The translations under genes were made by a program, and so were the position numbers. Of a DNA stretch of 64,000 nt, positions 53,555-62,261 are shown in pieces (the first letter of the stretch is position 1; every line of letters starts with the position of its first letter). The stretch lies in assembly GCF_900343125.1 (NCBI RefSeq), contig NZ_OPYL01000002.1, positions 310,001-374,000 on the forward strand, written 5' to 3'. This DNA is from Dysgonomonas sp. Marseille-P4361. GTDB taxonomy: Bacteria > Bacteroidota > Bacteroidia > Bacteroidales > Dysgonomonadaceae. The notes beneath the pieces are model-generated. The model was not told the DNA's origin. It searched no databases and saw nothing but the letters and a program-made list of their open reading frames with translations.

Positions 53555-55819
53555 CTATTGATCTGTCACAGTTAAATGATAAACTTCTGATGTTTTTGTC
53601 TCAAATTCAAGAATATAATAACCTTCAATATCAGGGGTAGAAACTATGTCTAGCTTTTTATTCATTATTGGAATATCTGTTCTTATTCGGCATTTATTTC
53701 CATGAGTTGATAGAATGGTAGCTTTCGTTAATTTACCTTCTTTCCACTCCATATCTACCTCAAAGCCATCTCTTGCACGTAGTCCTTTCACAACTCCGTT
53801 TTTCCATACAGAGGGTAGAGCTGGTAGCAGGTGCAATTCTTTCAGATGCGAATGTAATAACATTTCTGCAATTCCGGCAGTAGCTCCAAAATTGCCATCT
53901 ATCTGAAATGGAGGATGGGCATCGAATAGATTCTCGTAGATTCCCGCAGAACTTCCACTATAGTTCAAACCATTAGGGTCTTTCCCTGTCAGTGTCATTG
54001 CGCTTTTGAGTAAGAGGTGGGCATGATCGCCATCTAATAATCTAGCCCAAAAAGATATTTTCCAAGCTCTGCTCCATCCGGTGCCTCCATCGCCTCTGGC
54101 ATTCAAAGAAACCTTTGCTGCATCTGCGTACTCTTTATTGTGCATCGGTGATATCTGTTTACCTGGATAAAGTCCTATAAGGTGAGATACATGTCGATGT
54201 TGGTTCTGAGGATCATCCTGTTCATGTTTCCATTCACGAAGTTGTCCCCATTCTCCTATGGCAAGACCATTATCAAGGCGGTTGAATTTATGCTTCAAAT
54301 TTGATATGAATTCTTTATCTGTACCAAGAATATCTCCGGCTTCGATAGTGTTTGAGAACAAATCCCATATTAATTGTTGGGCATAGGCATTTCCGCTTTC
54401 CCAAGGTCCGTGTTCGGGCGACCATTCGTTGGGAGCGACTAGTTTTCCATCATCGTCAACAATAAGTCTGTCTAACCAGAACTCACATGCCGATTTCATA
54501 ATCGGATAAGCTATGTTTTCAAGGTATTCTTTCTGAGGGTCGAATAGATATTTGTCCCATATATGCATGCAATACCAAGCATTTGCGGGACGATTCCACA
54601 TCCAACGCGAATGTCCGAATATGTTGTTTTCTGTTTTTACCACCCATCCTGCACAATCAAGCTCTTTTGCCATGTTTTTCCAAGAGTCATGAAGGATAGC
54701 TTCGTTGTATATGTAATTGATAAAGGGTAGGTGACACTCGGCTAAGTTTGTAGTTTCTACAGGCCAATAGTTCATTTGTACATTGATATTGGAATGTATA
54801 TCACTTTCCCAAGGTGGATTGTTGCTATCGTTCCAAAGACCTTGTAAGTTTGATGGTTGATCTAACCGCGGTCTCGAACAAGCTATTTTTAAATAACGCC
54901 CATATTGGAAATATAATATGTCGGCGGCAGGATCATAAATTCCGTTTGTATAATTTTTGAATAATTCGTTCGTAGGGATCGTTGGTTTCGAATTTCCTAC
55001 GTTTAGATATATACGGTTGAATAGAGAATGAAAATCCTTGATGTGGTCTTCTTTGATTTTCTTGTATCCTTTTTTTGCTGCTTTGGTATTTGAAGTGATG
55101 ATTTGGTCAAGCCAAGCCTCTTTTGCTAAATAGTCGGGATTTTTTGCGTCGTAATTCGTACCGGCAGTTAAATATATTATGGCTTCATCTGCATTATTAA
55201 CAATAATGGACGAATCTGATTTGGTGATCGTTCCGCCTTTTGTTTCAATTTTGAGTTTAGAATAGTAAGAAAGAAGCTCAAATCTACCTTTTATATTCAA
55301 GGAATTATCGTTTTGTACTTCAGTTGTTTCATTATGTGCTCCATTTAATCTTATGCTAAAGCCCAGTTTCTTCTTTTTATTTGAAGTAAGACGCATAACA
55401 ATAACGTCATCAGGGTAGCTTGCTAAGTATTCGCGAGTATATGAAATGTTTCCTACTGTATAGTTTACTCTTGCAATGGCATTCTCAATATCAAGTTCGC
55501 GTCTGTAGTTACTATAGTTTTGGTGACCTTCGAAGTCTATATAAATATCTCCAAAGTTTTGAAATGCCCCTCTTATGGTGTCGCTGCCGGTCCAGAGGGT
55601 CTTATCGTTAAATTGGATTCTCTCTTGTGAGATTCCGCCAAAAATCATAGCACCTATTCGTCCGTTACCAATAGGTAGAGCAGAAGTCATCCAGTCTGTA
55701 GCCGGTTGCTTGTACCACAATGCTAAGTTTGACTGTGGTGGAACTGTGTTTTGCGCTTTTAAGGGGAGATAAAGGTTAAATGCTCCCAATAATAGCAAAA
55801 TAGTTATATAATGTTTCAT
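53555..55819 (-). CDS. GH95-family glycoside hydrolase (alpha-L-fucosidase/galactosidase type)
   Basis: From the ATG at 55819 the protein has 754 residues with a signal peptide ([20 protein letters not shown] to KAQ). GH95 features are the N-terminal [14 protein letters not shown] and [13 protein letters not shown], the catalytic asparagine pair in [17 protein letters not shown], a candidate acidic residue in EWSPEHGPW, and the [18 protein letters not shown] aspartate near the end. Enzymes of this family remove alpha-1,2-L-fucose or related alpha-L-galactose from glycans. An ATG at 55843 is an alternative. It lies 21-45 bases after pth and 34 before the S4-domain gene. No C-terminal type IX sorting domain is visible, so it is probably periplasmic. 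Confidence 0.88.
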   Translation of the reverse strand: MKHYITILLLLGAFNLYLPLKAQNTVPPQSNLALWYKQPATDWMTSALPIGNGRIGAMIFGGISQERIQFNDKTLWTGSDTIRGAFQNFGDIYIDFEGHQNYSNYRRELDIENAIARVNYTVGNISYTREYLASYPDDVIVMRLTSNKKKKLGFSIRLNGAHNETTEVQNDNSLNIKGRFELLSYYSKLKIETKGGTITKSDSSIIVNNADEAIIYLTAGTNYDAKNPDYLAKEAWLDQIITSNTKAAKKGYKKIKEDHIKDFHSLFNRIYLNVGNSKPTIPTNELFKNYTNGIYDPAADILYFQYGRYLKIACSRPRLDQPSNLQGLWNDSNNPPWESDIHSNINVQMNYWPVETTNLAECHLPFINYIYNEAILHDSWKNMAKELDCAGWVVKTENNIFGHSRWMWNRPANAWYCMHIWDKYLFDPQKEYLENIAYPIMKSACEFWLDRLIVDDDGKLVAPNEWSPEHGPWESGNAYAQQLIWDLFSNTIEAGDILGTDKEFISNLKHKFNRLDNGLAIGEWGQLREWKHEQDDPQNQHRHVSHLIGLYPGKQISPMHNKEYADAAKVSLNARGDGGTGWSRAWKISFWARLLDGDHAHLLLKSAMTLTGKDPNGLNYSGSSAGIYENLFDAHPPFQIDGNFGATAGIAEMLLHSHLKELHLLPALPSVWKNGVVKGLRARDGFEVDMEWKEGKLTKATILSTHGNKCRIRTDIPIMNKKLDIVSTPDIEGYYILEFETKTSEVYHLTVTDQ

Positions 55820-55864
55820 AGCTAGTTGCTTTGGGGTTAACATGCAGATGTTACTGCAAATAAT

Positions 55865-56428
55865 TTATTTATTATTGTATTGATTCATTGTATTTTGTAT
55901 TCCTGCTAAACAGAAACTTTTGATTATTTCTGCACAAATGTCAAATTTTTCGGGAAGGACTGTCTCTTCTTCATCCGAGAAATTATCTAGTACATAGTCA
56001 ACCTGTCCACCTCTAGGAAATTCGTTCCCAATTCCAAAGCGAAGTCGGGCATATTGTTGAGTACCCAAGATACTTTGAATATTCTTCAGCCCATTGTGTC
56101 CCGCATCACTTCCTTTTCCTTTTAGACGAAGTGTGCCAAAAGGTAAGGCAAGGTCGTCTACTACAACAAGGAGATTTTCGATAGGAATTTTTTCCTGATT
56201 CAACCAATAACGAACAGCATTGCCACTGAGGTTCATGTAAGTAGATGGTTTGAGAAGTATAAGGGTACGTCCTTTTACTTTCAACTCAGCCACAGAACCA
56301 TAGCGCCTGTCTGTAAAAACAATATTGGACGCTTTAGCTAAAGCGTCCAATACTCTGAATCCTATATTGTGGCGGGTATATTCGTATTCTCTACCAATAT
56401 TACCTAAGCCGGCAATCAAGTATTTCAT
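55865..56428 (-). CDS. pth: Peptidyl-tRNA hydrolase
   Basis: Pth frees tRNA from stalled or dropped peptidyl-tRNA. The 187-residue protein has the conserved start [20 protein letters not shown] with catalytic His20, then [18 protein letters not shown], a catalytic aspartate in [18 protein letters not shown], and [10 protein letters not shown]. It is complete and normal in length, in an operon after rplY with a 25-base gap. Confidence 0.96.
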   Translation of the reverse strand: MKYLIAGLGNIGREYEYTRHNIGFRVLDALAKASNIVFTDRRYGSVAELKVKGRTLILLKPSTYMNLSGNAVRYWLNQEKIPIENLLVVVDDLALPFGTLRLKGKGSDAGHNGLKNIQSILGTQQYARLRFGIGNEFPRGGQVDYVLDNFSDEEETVLPEKFDICAEIIKSFCLAGIQNTMNQYNNK

Positions 56429-56453
56429 TCAATGAATAATATTGTTATCCTAA

Positions 56454-57032
56454 TTAGCCGTTTTTAGCAGCAAGACCTCTTGCAGCACGTGTTAATTGAA
56501 CGCGGCAAACAACTGAATTTTTAGCATTAAGAAGTTCTAGTCCTTCGAAGCTCAGTTCTCCAACTTGGATAGATTTTCCAAGAGCTAGAGCTGAAACATT
56601 AATATGTAATTTTTCTGGAATATTTTTGTATAAAGCTTTTACTTTCAGTTTACGTAAGTCTAATGAAAGTTTACCCCCTGCTTTCACACCTTCAGCAAGA
56701 CCATCAAGTACAACAGGTACATCGATAACGATAGGTCTTTCTTCTGCTACTTGATAGAAATCAAGGTGTAGAATAGCGTCAGTTACTGGATGAAACTGGA
56801 TATCTTTAAGGATTGCTTTAAGATTTTTACCATCGATAGTAAGATCTACAAGGAAAATCTCAGGAGTATAAATTAATTTTCTAACATCGCTATTGCTTAC
56901 TGTGAAGTGAACAGCTTCTTTGTTATCAACACCATATACTACAGCAGGGATTTTATCTTCTTTACGAAGTGCGTTAGCTGCTTTTTTTCCAACAAGTTCT
57001 CTGGCTTGGCCTTTTAACTCAAATGTTTTCAT
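56454..57032 (-). CDS. rplY: 50S ribosomal protein L25/general stress protein Ctc
   Basis: L25 binds 5S rRNA; the longer Ctc form has an added C-terminal TL5-type beta domain. The 192-residue protein has the N-terminal L25 domain (FELKGQARELVGKKAANALR, and GVDNKEAVHFTVSNSDVRKL) and an extended C-terminal domain, the usual Bacteroidetes form. It heads the rplY-pth cluster. On the minus strand TATCTTTG (57116-57123) lies about 85 bases upstream of the ATG and is a good -7 element, so translation starts after a leader of about 75 bases. Confidence 0.95.
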   Translation of the reverse strand: MKTFELKGQARELVGKKAANALRKEDKIPAVVYGVDNKEAVHFTVSNSDVRKLIYTPEIFLVDLTIDGKNLKAILKDIQFHPVTDAILHLDFYQVAEERPIVIDVPVVLDGLAEGVKAGGKLSLDLRKLKVKALYKNIPEKLHINVSALALGKSIQVGELSFEGLELLNAKNSVVCRVQLTRAARGLAAKNG

Positions 57033-57213
57033 TTTTTTTAATTTTTCTAATTGTGTTACTCAAATTAAGGATTGCTTCCTCATTCCCATCACACGTACGG
57101 GCTCAAAAAGCGGTGCAAAGATAATGCAAATCTTTTAATAATCCTAGCTAAAATATTAAAAAGGGTAGGAGGAATTATTGACTATAATCCTATTTGTTTT
57201 ACAATAAAAAAAT

Positions 57214-57241
57214 AACCCTCTCTTGTAAGATAGAGAGGGTT
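57214..57241 (-). terminator. Terminator after gpmA
   Basis: AACCCTCTCT (57214-57223) pairs perfectly with AGAGAGGGTT (57232-57241) around an 8-base loop. On the minus strand a run of seven T follows directly. Confidence 0.9.
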
Positions 57242-57263
57242 AGATATATAGTAAGAAATTATA

Positions 57264-58010
57264 TTATTTTTTCTTGCCTTGGTTTGCTACAGCTTCCATC
57301 AATTTTTTGATTTCTTCAGGGTCGCCAAGGAAATAATCTTTCACTAGGTTTAGATCATCATCGAATTCAAATACATAAGGTACAGCAGTTGGCAGGTTTA
57401 GTCCTACGATATCTTCGTCTGAAATTCCTTTCAAATATTTGATGATACCACGAAGACTGTTACCATGAGCAGCAACGATGATTTCGTCGTGATGCATCAT
57501 TGATGGGTAGATTACTTCTTGCCAGTATGGAAGAATACGGTCTACAGTCTCTTTCAATGCTTCAGTTTGAGGGATATAAGCTTTAGGTACATCAGCATAT
57601 CTAGGGTCTTGAGATGCTGAACGTGGATCTGTTTCTTCTAGTGGTGTAGGTGGAACATCATAGCTACGTCTCCAAACAAGAACTTGTTCGTCGCCGTATT
57701 TTTCAGCAGTCTCAGCTTTGTTCAATCCTTGAAGCATACCATAATGCTTTTCGTTCAAACGCCAAGTTTTTTCAACAGGTATCCAGTCCAAGTCCATTTG
57801 GTCTAGAATATTGTTCAATGTTTTAACAGCTCTTTTAAGGTAAGAAGTGTATGCCAAAGTAAATTTAAAGCCTTCTTCCTTTAAAAGTTTACCAGCTTTT
57901 AGAGCCTCTTCTACTCCTTTTTCAGATAAGTCTACATTTGTCCATCCTGTAAAGCGGTTTTCTTTGTTCCAAACGCTTTCTCCGTGGCGAATTAATACAA
58001 TTTTTTTCAT
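57264..58010 (-). CDS. gpmA: 2,3-bisphosphoglycerate-dependent phosphoglycerate mutase
   Basis: GpmA interconverts 3- and 2-phosphoglycerate in glycolysis. The 248-residue protein has the phosphohistidine motif [20 protein letters not shown] with His9, the dPGM-specific [13 protein letters not shown], and [15 protein letters not shown] with the second catalytic histidine. Its length is that of the cofactor-dependent enzyme. Its own promoter and terminator make it monocistronic. Confidence 0.96.
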   Translation of the reverse strand: MKKIVLIRHGESVWNKENRFTGWTNVDLSEKGVEEALKAGKLLKEEGFKFTLAYTSYLKRAVKTLNNILDQMDLDWIPVEKTWRLNEKHYGMLQGLNKAETAEKYGDEQVLVWRRSYDVPPTPLEETDPRSASQDPRYADVPKAYIPQTEALKETVDRILPYWQEVIYPSMMHHDEIIVAAHGNSLRGIIKYLKGISDEDIVGLNLPTAVPYVFEFDDDLNLVKDYFLGDPEEIKKLMEAVANQGKKK

Positions 58011-58047
58011 TATAATATTTTTAAATTACGATTTCTACTGTATGTCG

Positions 58048-58078
58048 CAAAGGTATTTAAAATACTGACAAATTACAA
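58048..58078 (-). promoter_or_regulatory. Promoter for gpmA
   Basis: On the minus strand TTG (58078-58076), 20 bases, then TACCTTTG (58055-58048), about 37 bases before the ATG. Confidence 0.55.
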
Positions 58079-58109
58079 GATGTAAAATATATTTGGAAAA
58101 TTAAATTCT

Positions 58110-58140
58110 GTATTTTGTCAGATGGTTATCTGACAAATAC
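58110..58140 (-). terminator. Hairpin straddling the yaaA stop codon
   Basis: TGTCAGAT (58116-58123) pairs with ATCTGACA (58128-58135), and the stem extends through GTATT/AATAC with one bulged T. The right arm, at 58128-58140, encodes the last residues of yaaA, and the stop codon lies in the loop. A T-rich run follows on the minus strand. Confidence 0.55.
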
Positions 58141-58887
58141 CCATTCTTTATCATTTGATAATTGTTCAGAAAATGCATAACCTTCAGTATCGAATGCTTT
58201 AAGATGTTCTACATCGGTTAGTTTGTTTTGGATAATGAAACGACTCATCATTCCCCTTGCTTTTTTAGCATAGACAACAATCTGCTTGTAGCCTTTATCA
58301 GTATGTTCTTTAAAGATTGGTGTTATGATGCGATGTCCTTTAGGTAGTAGTTTTTTGTTTACAGCTTTTGAATATTCTTTTGAAGCCAGATTTATTAATA
58401 CATTATCATCCGCTTCCATTTCTTTAGCTATATAATTACTAATAGTTTCTGTCCAGAAATCGTATAGATTTTTACCTTTATTATTTGCTAAAGGGATCTG
58501 CATTTCCAGACGATATGGTTTTATCAAATCTAAAGGGCGAAGCACACCGTATAGCCCGGTTATATGTGCAAGATGTTTTTGAGCAAATTTTAAGTCTTCT
58601 TTAGTCATGCTTTCGGCATCTAAGCCTTTGTACGCAATTCCGTTATAAGCAAAAATCGCTTGCTTTTGTGGTGTTTTGGGCAGAGAAAAAGCATGGATAT
58701 ACTGATATACATCGTGAGCTAGCTGAGGATTGATATTCATTAGTGAACCTATTTCACTTACTGATATTCCTTCCATCGAAGCATATAATTCATTTGCTTC
58801 TTTTTCGAATAGGGGAGTGGTTGCTTCTTTTATCTTAGCTGGTGTGTCAAAGTTTTGCAGTTTTGCAGGTGATAATATGATAAGCAT
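58126..58887 (-). CDS. yaaA: Peroxide stress protein YaaA
   Basis: YaaA (UPF0246) limits free iron during hydrogen peroxide stress and binds DNA. From the ATG at 58887 it is a 253-residue protein that begins MLIILSPAKLQNFD, the family signature. It includes FAYNGIAYKGLDAESMTKED, ITGLYGVLRPLDLIKPYRLEM and the C-terminal KKARGMMSRFIIQNKL. A longer frame to 58929 adds 14 residues that are not seen in the family. The stop codon sits inside a hairpin. Confidence 0.92.
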   Translation of the reverse strand: MLIILSPAKLQNFDTPAKIKEATTPLFEKEANELYASMEGISVSEIGSLMNINPQLAHDVYQYIHAFSLPKTPQKQAIFAYNGIAYKGLDAESMTKEDLKFAQKHLAHITGLYGVLRPLDLIKPYRLEMQIPLANNKGKNLYDFWTETISNYIAKEMEADDNVLINLASKEYSKAVNKKLLPKGHRIITPIFKEHTDKGYKQIVVYAKKARGMMSRFIIQNKLTDVEHLKAFDTEGYAFSEQLSNDKEWVFVR

Positions 58888-58994
58888 ATCTTTTAATTTT
58901 ATTTTTATAATTATATTATATACTACCAAACAACTTGAAATGCTAATAGTTCAAAAGATAGATAATAACGACCTATATATGAATTTTTTCATAA

Positions 58995-59026
58995 AAAAAG
59001 CAACTCTTTTTTTAGAGTTGCTTTTT
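58995..59026 (-). terminator. Terminator after tsf
   Basis: AAAAAGCAACTCT (58995-59007) pairs perfectly with AGAGTTGCTTTTT (59014-59026) around a six-T loop; on the minus strand the stem ends in T-rich DNA, 23 bases past the tsf stop codon. Confidence 0.9.
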
Positions 59027-59049
59027 CTTTTATCTATAGAAAGATCTGA

Positions 59050-59874
59050 TTATTCAGCGTTCAAAGTGAAACGTTTGAATGCTACAACTGCAAGATCTTT
59101 ATCACTTGCTGCTAAATATTGAGCAATTGTTTGTTTTGGATTTTTTACAAACTCTTGTTGAAGTAGAGTAAATTCCTTGTAGAATTTAGTCAAAGCTCCT
59201 TCTGCGATTCTATCAAGAAGGTTTTCAGGTTTTCCTGCTTCGATAGCTTTTTCTCTTGCGATAGAAAGCTCTCTTTGTTTGATTTCTTCTGAAACTTCTT
59301 CTGGTACAAGAGCTACAGGATTCATAGCTGCAACTTGCATAGCTACGTCTTTAGCAACTTGCTCGTCAACATTAGCTTTGTTGAAACCTACGATAGAAGC
59401 TAATTTATTTCCTGGGTGAACGTAAGCGATTACATAAGGAGCTGAAACTTGCTCGTATACACTTAATTCCATTTTTTCGCCAGTGATACCCATTCTGTCT
59501 GTTACAACATCTGAGATCGAACGACCATCAATTGTAAGAGCTTTTAAAGCATCTAGGTCAGCTGGTTTATTTGCAAGGGCAGCATCAAGAATAGATTTTG
59601 TCATGTTTACAAAATCAGCATTCATAGCAACGAAGTCAGTTTCGCAGTTAACTGCTACGATTGTAGCATATTCACCGTTAGTTGCTGCAAGAACACACCC
59701 TTCAGTAGCTTCACGGTCTTCACGTTTTGCTGCGAAAGCTTGTCCTTTTTTACGAATAATTTCAATTGCTTTGTCGAAATCTCCTTCTGCTTCAGTTAAA
59801 GCATTTTTACAATCCATCATACCTGCACCTGTCATTTTGCGTAGGTGTTGGATATCTGCCATTGATATTGCCAT
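59050..59874 (-). CDS. tsf: Elongation factor Ts
   Basis: EF-Ts recycles EF-Tu. The 274-residue protein has the UBA-like N-terminus (ADIQHLRKMTGAGMMDCKNA) and EGDFDKAIEIIRKKGQAFAA. The core TDFV segment (NCETDFVAMNADFV) and a single-lobe C-terminal dimerisation region follow. It lies after rpsB with a 105-base gap that carries a strong hairpin, so expression relative to rpsB may be set there. Confidence 0.96.
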   Translation of the reverse strand: MAISMADIQHLRKMTGAGMMDCKNALTEAEGDFDKAIEIIRKKGQAFAAKREDREATEGCVLAATNGEYATIVAVNCETDFVAMNADFVNMTKSILDAALANKPADLDALKALTIDGRSISDVVTDRMGITGEKMELSVYEQVSAPYVIAYVHPGNKLASIVGFNKANVDEQVAKDVAMQVAAMNPVALVPEEVSEEIKQRELSIAREKAIEAGKPENLLDRIAEGALTKFYKEFTLLQQEFVKNPKQTIAQYLAASDKDLAVVAFKRFTLNAE

Positions 59875-59910
59875 TTTATTTCTTTTTATTTAGGTTTATA
59901 ATTATTTTCT

Positions 59911-59967
59911 AATAAAAAAGACCAAGAAATAGTCTCTAAGAAGTATCTTAGAGGCTAGTTCTTAGTC
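59911..59967 (-). terminator. Terminator/attenuator between rpsB and tsf
   Basis: The minus-strand RNA from 59967 to 59920 folds into a 22-position stem (59920-59941 with 59946-59967) with few mismatches and a four-base loop, and is followed directly by TTTTTT (59919-59914). It lies just after the rpsB stop codon, so it should end or reduce transcription into tsf. Confidence 0.75.
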
Positions 59968-59979
59968 AATTATAATAAA

Positions 59980-60831
59980 TTATTCTTCGTCCTCTTTTGC
60001 AAATTTGCTAGCTACAGCAGCATTTATTGCTTCTTGGTCTTCTTTAGCTACAACTTTCTTAGCACCAGTTTTAGCTTTACGCTCTCTTTTAGGAGCATCT
60101 TCGCCTTCTTGTGCTTCAGCTGCGCTAGAGTCAGCTTTTTCTATTTTTCTTTCCTCAAGACCTTCTTTAATGCTTTCGCAAAGGCTTCCAAGGATAAGTT
60201 CGATAGATTTTGCAGCATCGTCATTAGCTGGGATTACAAAGTCAACATCATGTGGATTTGAGTTTGTATCAACCATAGCAAAGATAGGTATACCTAGGCG
60301 GTTAGCTTCTTTAATGGCGATGTTTTCTTTCATAACATCAACTACGAATAGAGCTGAAGGAAGACGAGTTAGGTCTTGGATCGAACCAAGAGTTTTTTCA
60401 AGTTTAGCACGTTGACGTGTTACTTGAAGTCTTTCTCTCTTAGAAAGAGTGTTGAAAGTTCCGTCTTTGATCATTTTGTCGATAGTTGACATTTTCTTAA
60501 CAGCCTTACGGATTGTAGGGAAGTTAGTCAACATACCTCCAGGCCAACGTTCTACAACGTATGGCATGTTTACTGATTCTGCTAGATCTGTAACAACTTG
60601 TTTTGCTTGTTTTTTTGTAGCAACAAATAAAATTTTCTTTCCAGATTTAGCTATTTGTTTTAGAGCAGCTGCCGCTTCTTCTGTCTTAGCTATTGTCTTA
60701 TAAAGGTCAATAATGTGGATGCCGTTACGCTCCATGAAAATATAAGGAGCCATTGCTGGATTCCACTTTCTTTTTAAGTGACCGAAGTGTACACCTGCTT
60801 CTAGTAATTGGTCGAATTCTAATTTTGCCAT
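59980..60831 (-). CDS. rpsB: 30S ribosomal protein S2
   Basis: S2 of the small subunit. The 283-residue protein has the family start FDQLLEAGVHFGHLKRKWNP, the central KKILFVATKKQAKQVVTDLA, and LFVVDVMKENIAIKEANRLG. Its C-terminal tail is long, rich in Lys, Glu and Ala (AAEAQEGEDAPKRERKA), and typical of Bacteroidetes S2. Translation starts after a 190-base, folded intergenic region, and a terminator-like hairpin follows. Confidence 0.97.
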   Translation of the reverse strand: MAKLEFDQLLEAGVHFGHLKRKWNPAMAPYIFMERNGIHIIDLYKTIAKTEEAAAALKQIAKSGKKILFVATKKQAKQVVTDLAESVNMPYVVERWPGGMLTNFPTIRKAVKKMSTIDKMIKDGTFNTLSKRERLQVTRQRAKLEKTLGSIQDLTRLPSALFVVDVMKENIAIKEANRLGIPIFAMVDTNSNPHDVDFVIPANDDAAKSIELILGSLCESIKEGLEERKIEKADSSAAEAQEGEDAPKRERKAKTGAKKVVAKEDQEAINAAVASKFAKEDEE

Positions 60832-60872
60832 TTTTTGATTTTTGTTTCGTTTACTTTCTTTTTCTGTTAGCG

Positions 60873-60990
60873 AATTGTCGGGTAGCTCATTTGTTGAAGT
60901 CCCGGCAATTTAGATACTAAACGTAATTTTAGAGATGAGGCCGACTCATCATATATTAACCAATCTAAAGTCTCTAAGCGGCAAAAGCCG
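60873..60990 (-). promoter_or_regulatory. Structured rpsI-rpsB intergenic RNA, candidate S2 leader
   Basis: On the minus strand several helices are visible: CGGC/GCCG with a TTTT loop (60979-60990); TTAGAGA (60971-60977) with TCTCTAA (60929-60935); GATGAG/CTCATC (60934-60950). A 10-position stem AATTGCCGGG/CCCGACAATT with one mismatch (60873-60910) lies 42 bases before the rpsB ATG. No promoter is evident in the gap, so it is probably part of the operon transcript. Feedback by S2 is inferred from the location only. Confidence 0.5.
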
Positions 60991-61022
60991 ATAAAGCGTA
61001 ATTGGGTAAAATAATTTCCAAA

Positions 61023-61409
61023 TTAACGTTTTGAGAATTGAAATCTTTTTCTTGCTTTTGGTTGTCCCGGTTTTTTACGTTCTACAACACGTGGGTCGCG
61101 AGTCATAAATCCTTCAGCTCTAAGAGCAGCTTTGTCTTCAGGATTGATTTTTACCAAAGCACGAGCGATACCAAGGCGAGCAGCTTCTGCTTGTCCTTTA
61201 TATCCACCTCCGTTTAGGTTAATCTTGATGTCGTATTTTTCAGCAACTCCTAATTTGTTTAGAGGTTGGTTTACAACATACTGAAGAATAGTTGAAGGGA
61301 AGTAATTGTCTAATTCACGTTTGTTGATAGTGATTTTTCCGGTTCCTTCGCTTACGAATACGCGAGCTATAGCAGCTTTACGTCTTCCTATTGCATTTAC
61401 TACTTCCAT
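61023..61409 (-). CDS. rpsI: 30S ribosomal protein S9
   Basis: The 128-residue S9 has NAIGRRKAAIARVFVSEGTG at the start, the LNGGGYKGQAEAARLGIARA core and the conserved basic end KKPGQPKARKRFQFSKR that reaches the P-site tRNA. It follows rplM after six bases, as in most bacteria. Confidence 0.97.
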   Translation of the reverse strand: MEVVNAIGRRKAAIARVFVSEGTGKITINKRELDNYFPSTILQYVVNQPLNKLGVAEKYDIKINLNGGGYKGQAEAARLGIARALVKINPEDKAALRAEGFMTRDPRVVERKKPGQPKARKRFQFSKR

Positions 61410-61415
61410 TAATTT

Positions 61416-61871
61416 TTATTTAAGAGCGTTAATATCTATTGATTTTGGTTGTTGAGCATCATGAGTATGCTCATTTCCTGCATATACATAAAGGTTCTTA
61501 AGAAGAGCAGCACCTAAACGGTTTTTAGGTAACATCCCTTTTACTACTTTATGAACTAGGCGGTCAGCTCCTTTTTCCATCAATTTAGCAGGAGTTATTT
61601 CTCTTTGTCCACCTGGATAGCCTGTATAGCTTAGGTATACACGATCGTTCCATTTGTTTCCTGTAAGAACAACTTTATCAGCATTGATGATGATAACATT
61701 GTCACCACAGTCAACGTGTGGAGTGAAATTTGGTTTGTACTTCCCTCTAAGAAGTTTTGCCACTTTAGACGCCATACGTCCTAGTGTTTGGCCTGTTGCG
61801 TCAACTACAACCCATTCTTTGTTTGCAGTTGCTTTGTTCGCGGAAATGGTCTTATAACTTAAAGTATCCAC
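61416..61871 (-). CDS. rplM: 50S ribosomal protein L13
   Basis: The 151-residue L13 has WVVVDATGQTLGRMASKVAK, the HVDCGDNVIIINADKVVLTG core and RLVHKVVKGMLPKNRLG. It heads the rplM-rpsI-rpsB-tsf cluster. The promoter upstream is a full consensus match, with a leader of about 126 bases. Confidence 0.97.
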   Translation of the reverse strand: MDTLSYKTISANKATANKEWVVVDATGQTLGRMASKVAKLLRGKYKPNFTPHVDCGDNVIIINADKVVLTGNKWNDRVYLSYTGYPGGQREITPAKLMEKGADRLVHKVVKGMLPKNRLGAALLKNLYVYAGNEHTHDAQQPKSIDINALK

Positions 61872-62003
61872 TTGCTTAAAAATTAATTTGGTTAATTACT
61901 TTTCTGACTCACACAACGTTTATCCATTCACCGAGCTAAGTATGGTAAATGATAATTGTTTGTTTATCAATTTTTTACGCTATATTTCGTAATAATCGGC
62001 ATG

Positions 62004-62034
62004 CAAAATTACAAATTATGAGCGAATTAGCAAA
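62004..62034 (-). promoter_or_regulatory. Promoter for the rplM-rpsI-rpsB operon
   Basis: On the minus strand TTTG (62034-62031), exactly 19 bases, then TAATTTTG (62011-62004), with the start site near 61997. One of the best promoter matches in the window. Confidence 0.68.
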
Positions 62035-62213
62035 GAAAAGAGTAGATAAAATGATGTATATTTTTTTTGAATTAGAATTAATAATAGTCTTTGATGACTT
62101 AAGGTTTATACATTCTATATTATTTTGTTACGTTGGATCAATGTTTCGAAGATGCTGAAATATACGTCTAAGAGTTTATTCTCAAAGTGTAGGTCTGATA
62201 TAAAAGAAAACTA

Positions 62214-62239
62214 CCTTGCTATTATTGAGATAGCAAAGG
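62214..62239 (-). terminator. Probable terminator after thyA
   Basis: TTGCTAT (62216-62222) pairs with ATAGCAA (62230-62236), extended by CC/GG with one bulged base, followed on the minus strand by T-rich DNA. It lies 23 bases past the thyA stop codon. Confidence 0.6.
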
Positions 62240-62261
62240 CAGTCCTACTATTTTTATTTTT

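Larger units (their letters stand above)
61872..62261. other. Intergenic region: rplM leader and thyA downstream DNA
   Basis: The left part (61872-61997) is the leader of rplM. It contains a hairpin (TGATAA at 61950-61955 with TTATCA at 61964-61969, extendable by GTAAA/TTTAC). The promoter follows at 62004-62034. The rest, up to 62213, is AT-rich with no coding potential, then a weak hairpin near 62214-62239 downstream of thyA. Confidence 0.6.
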
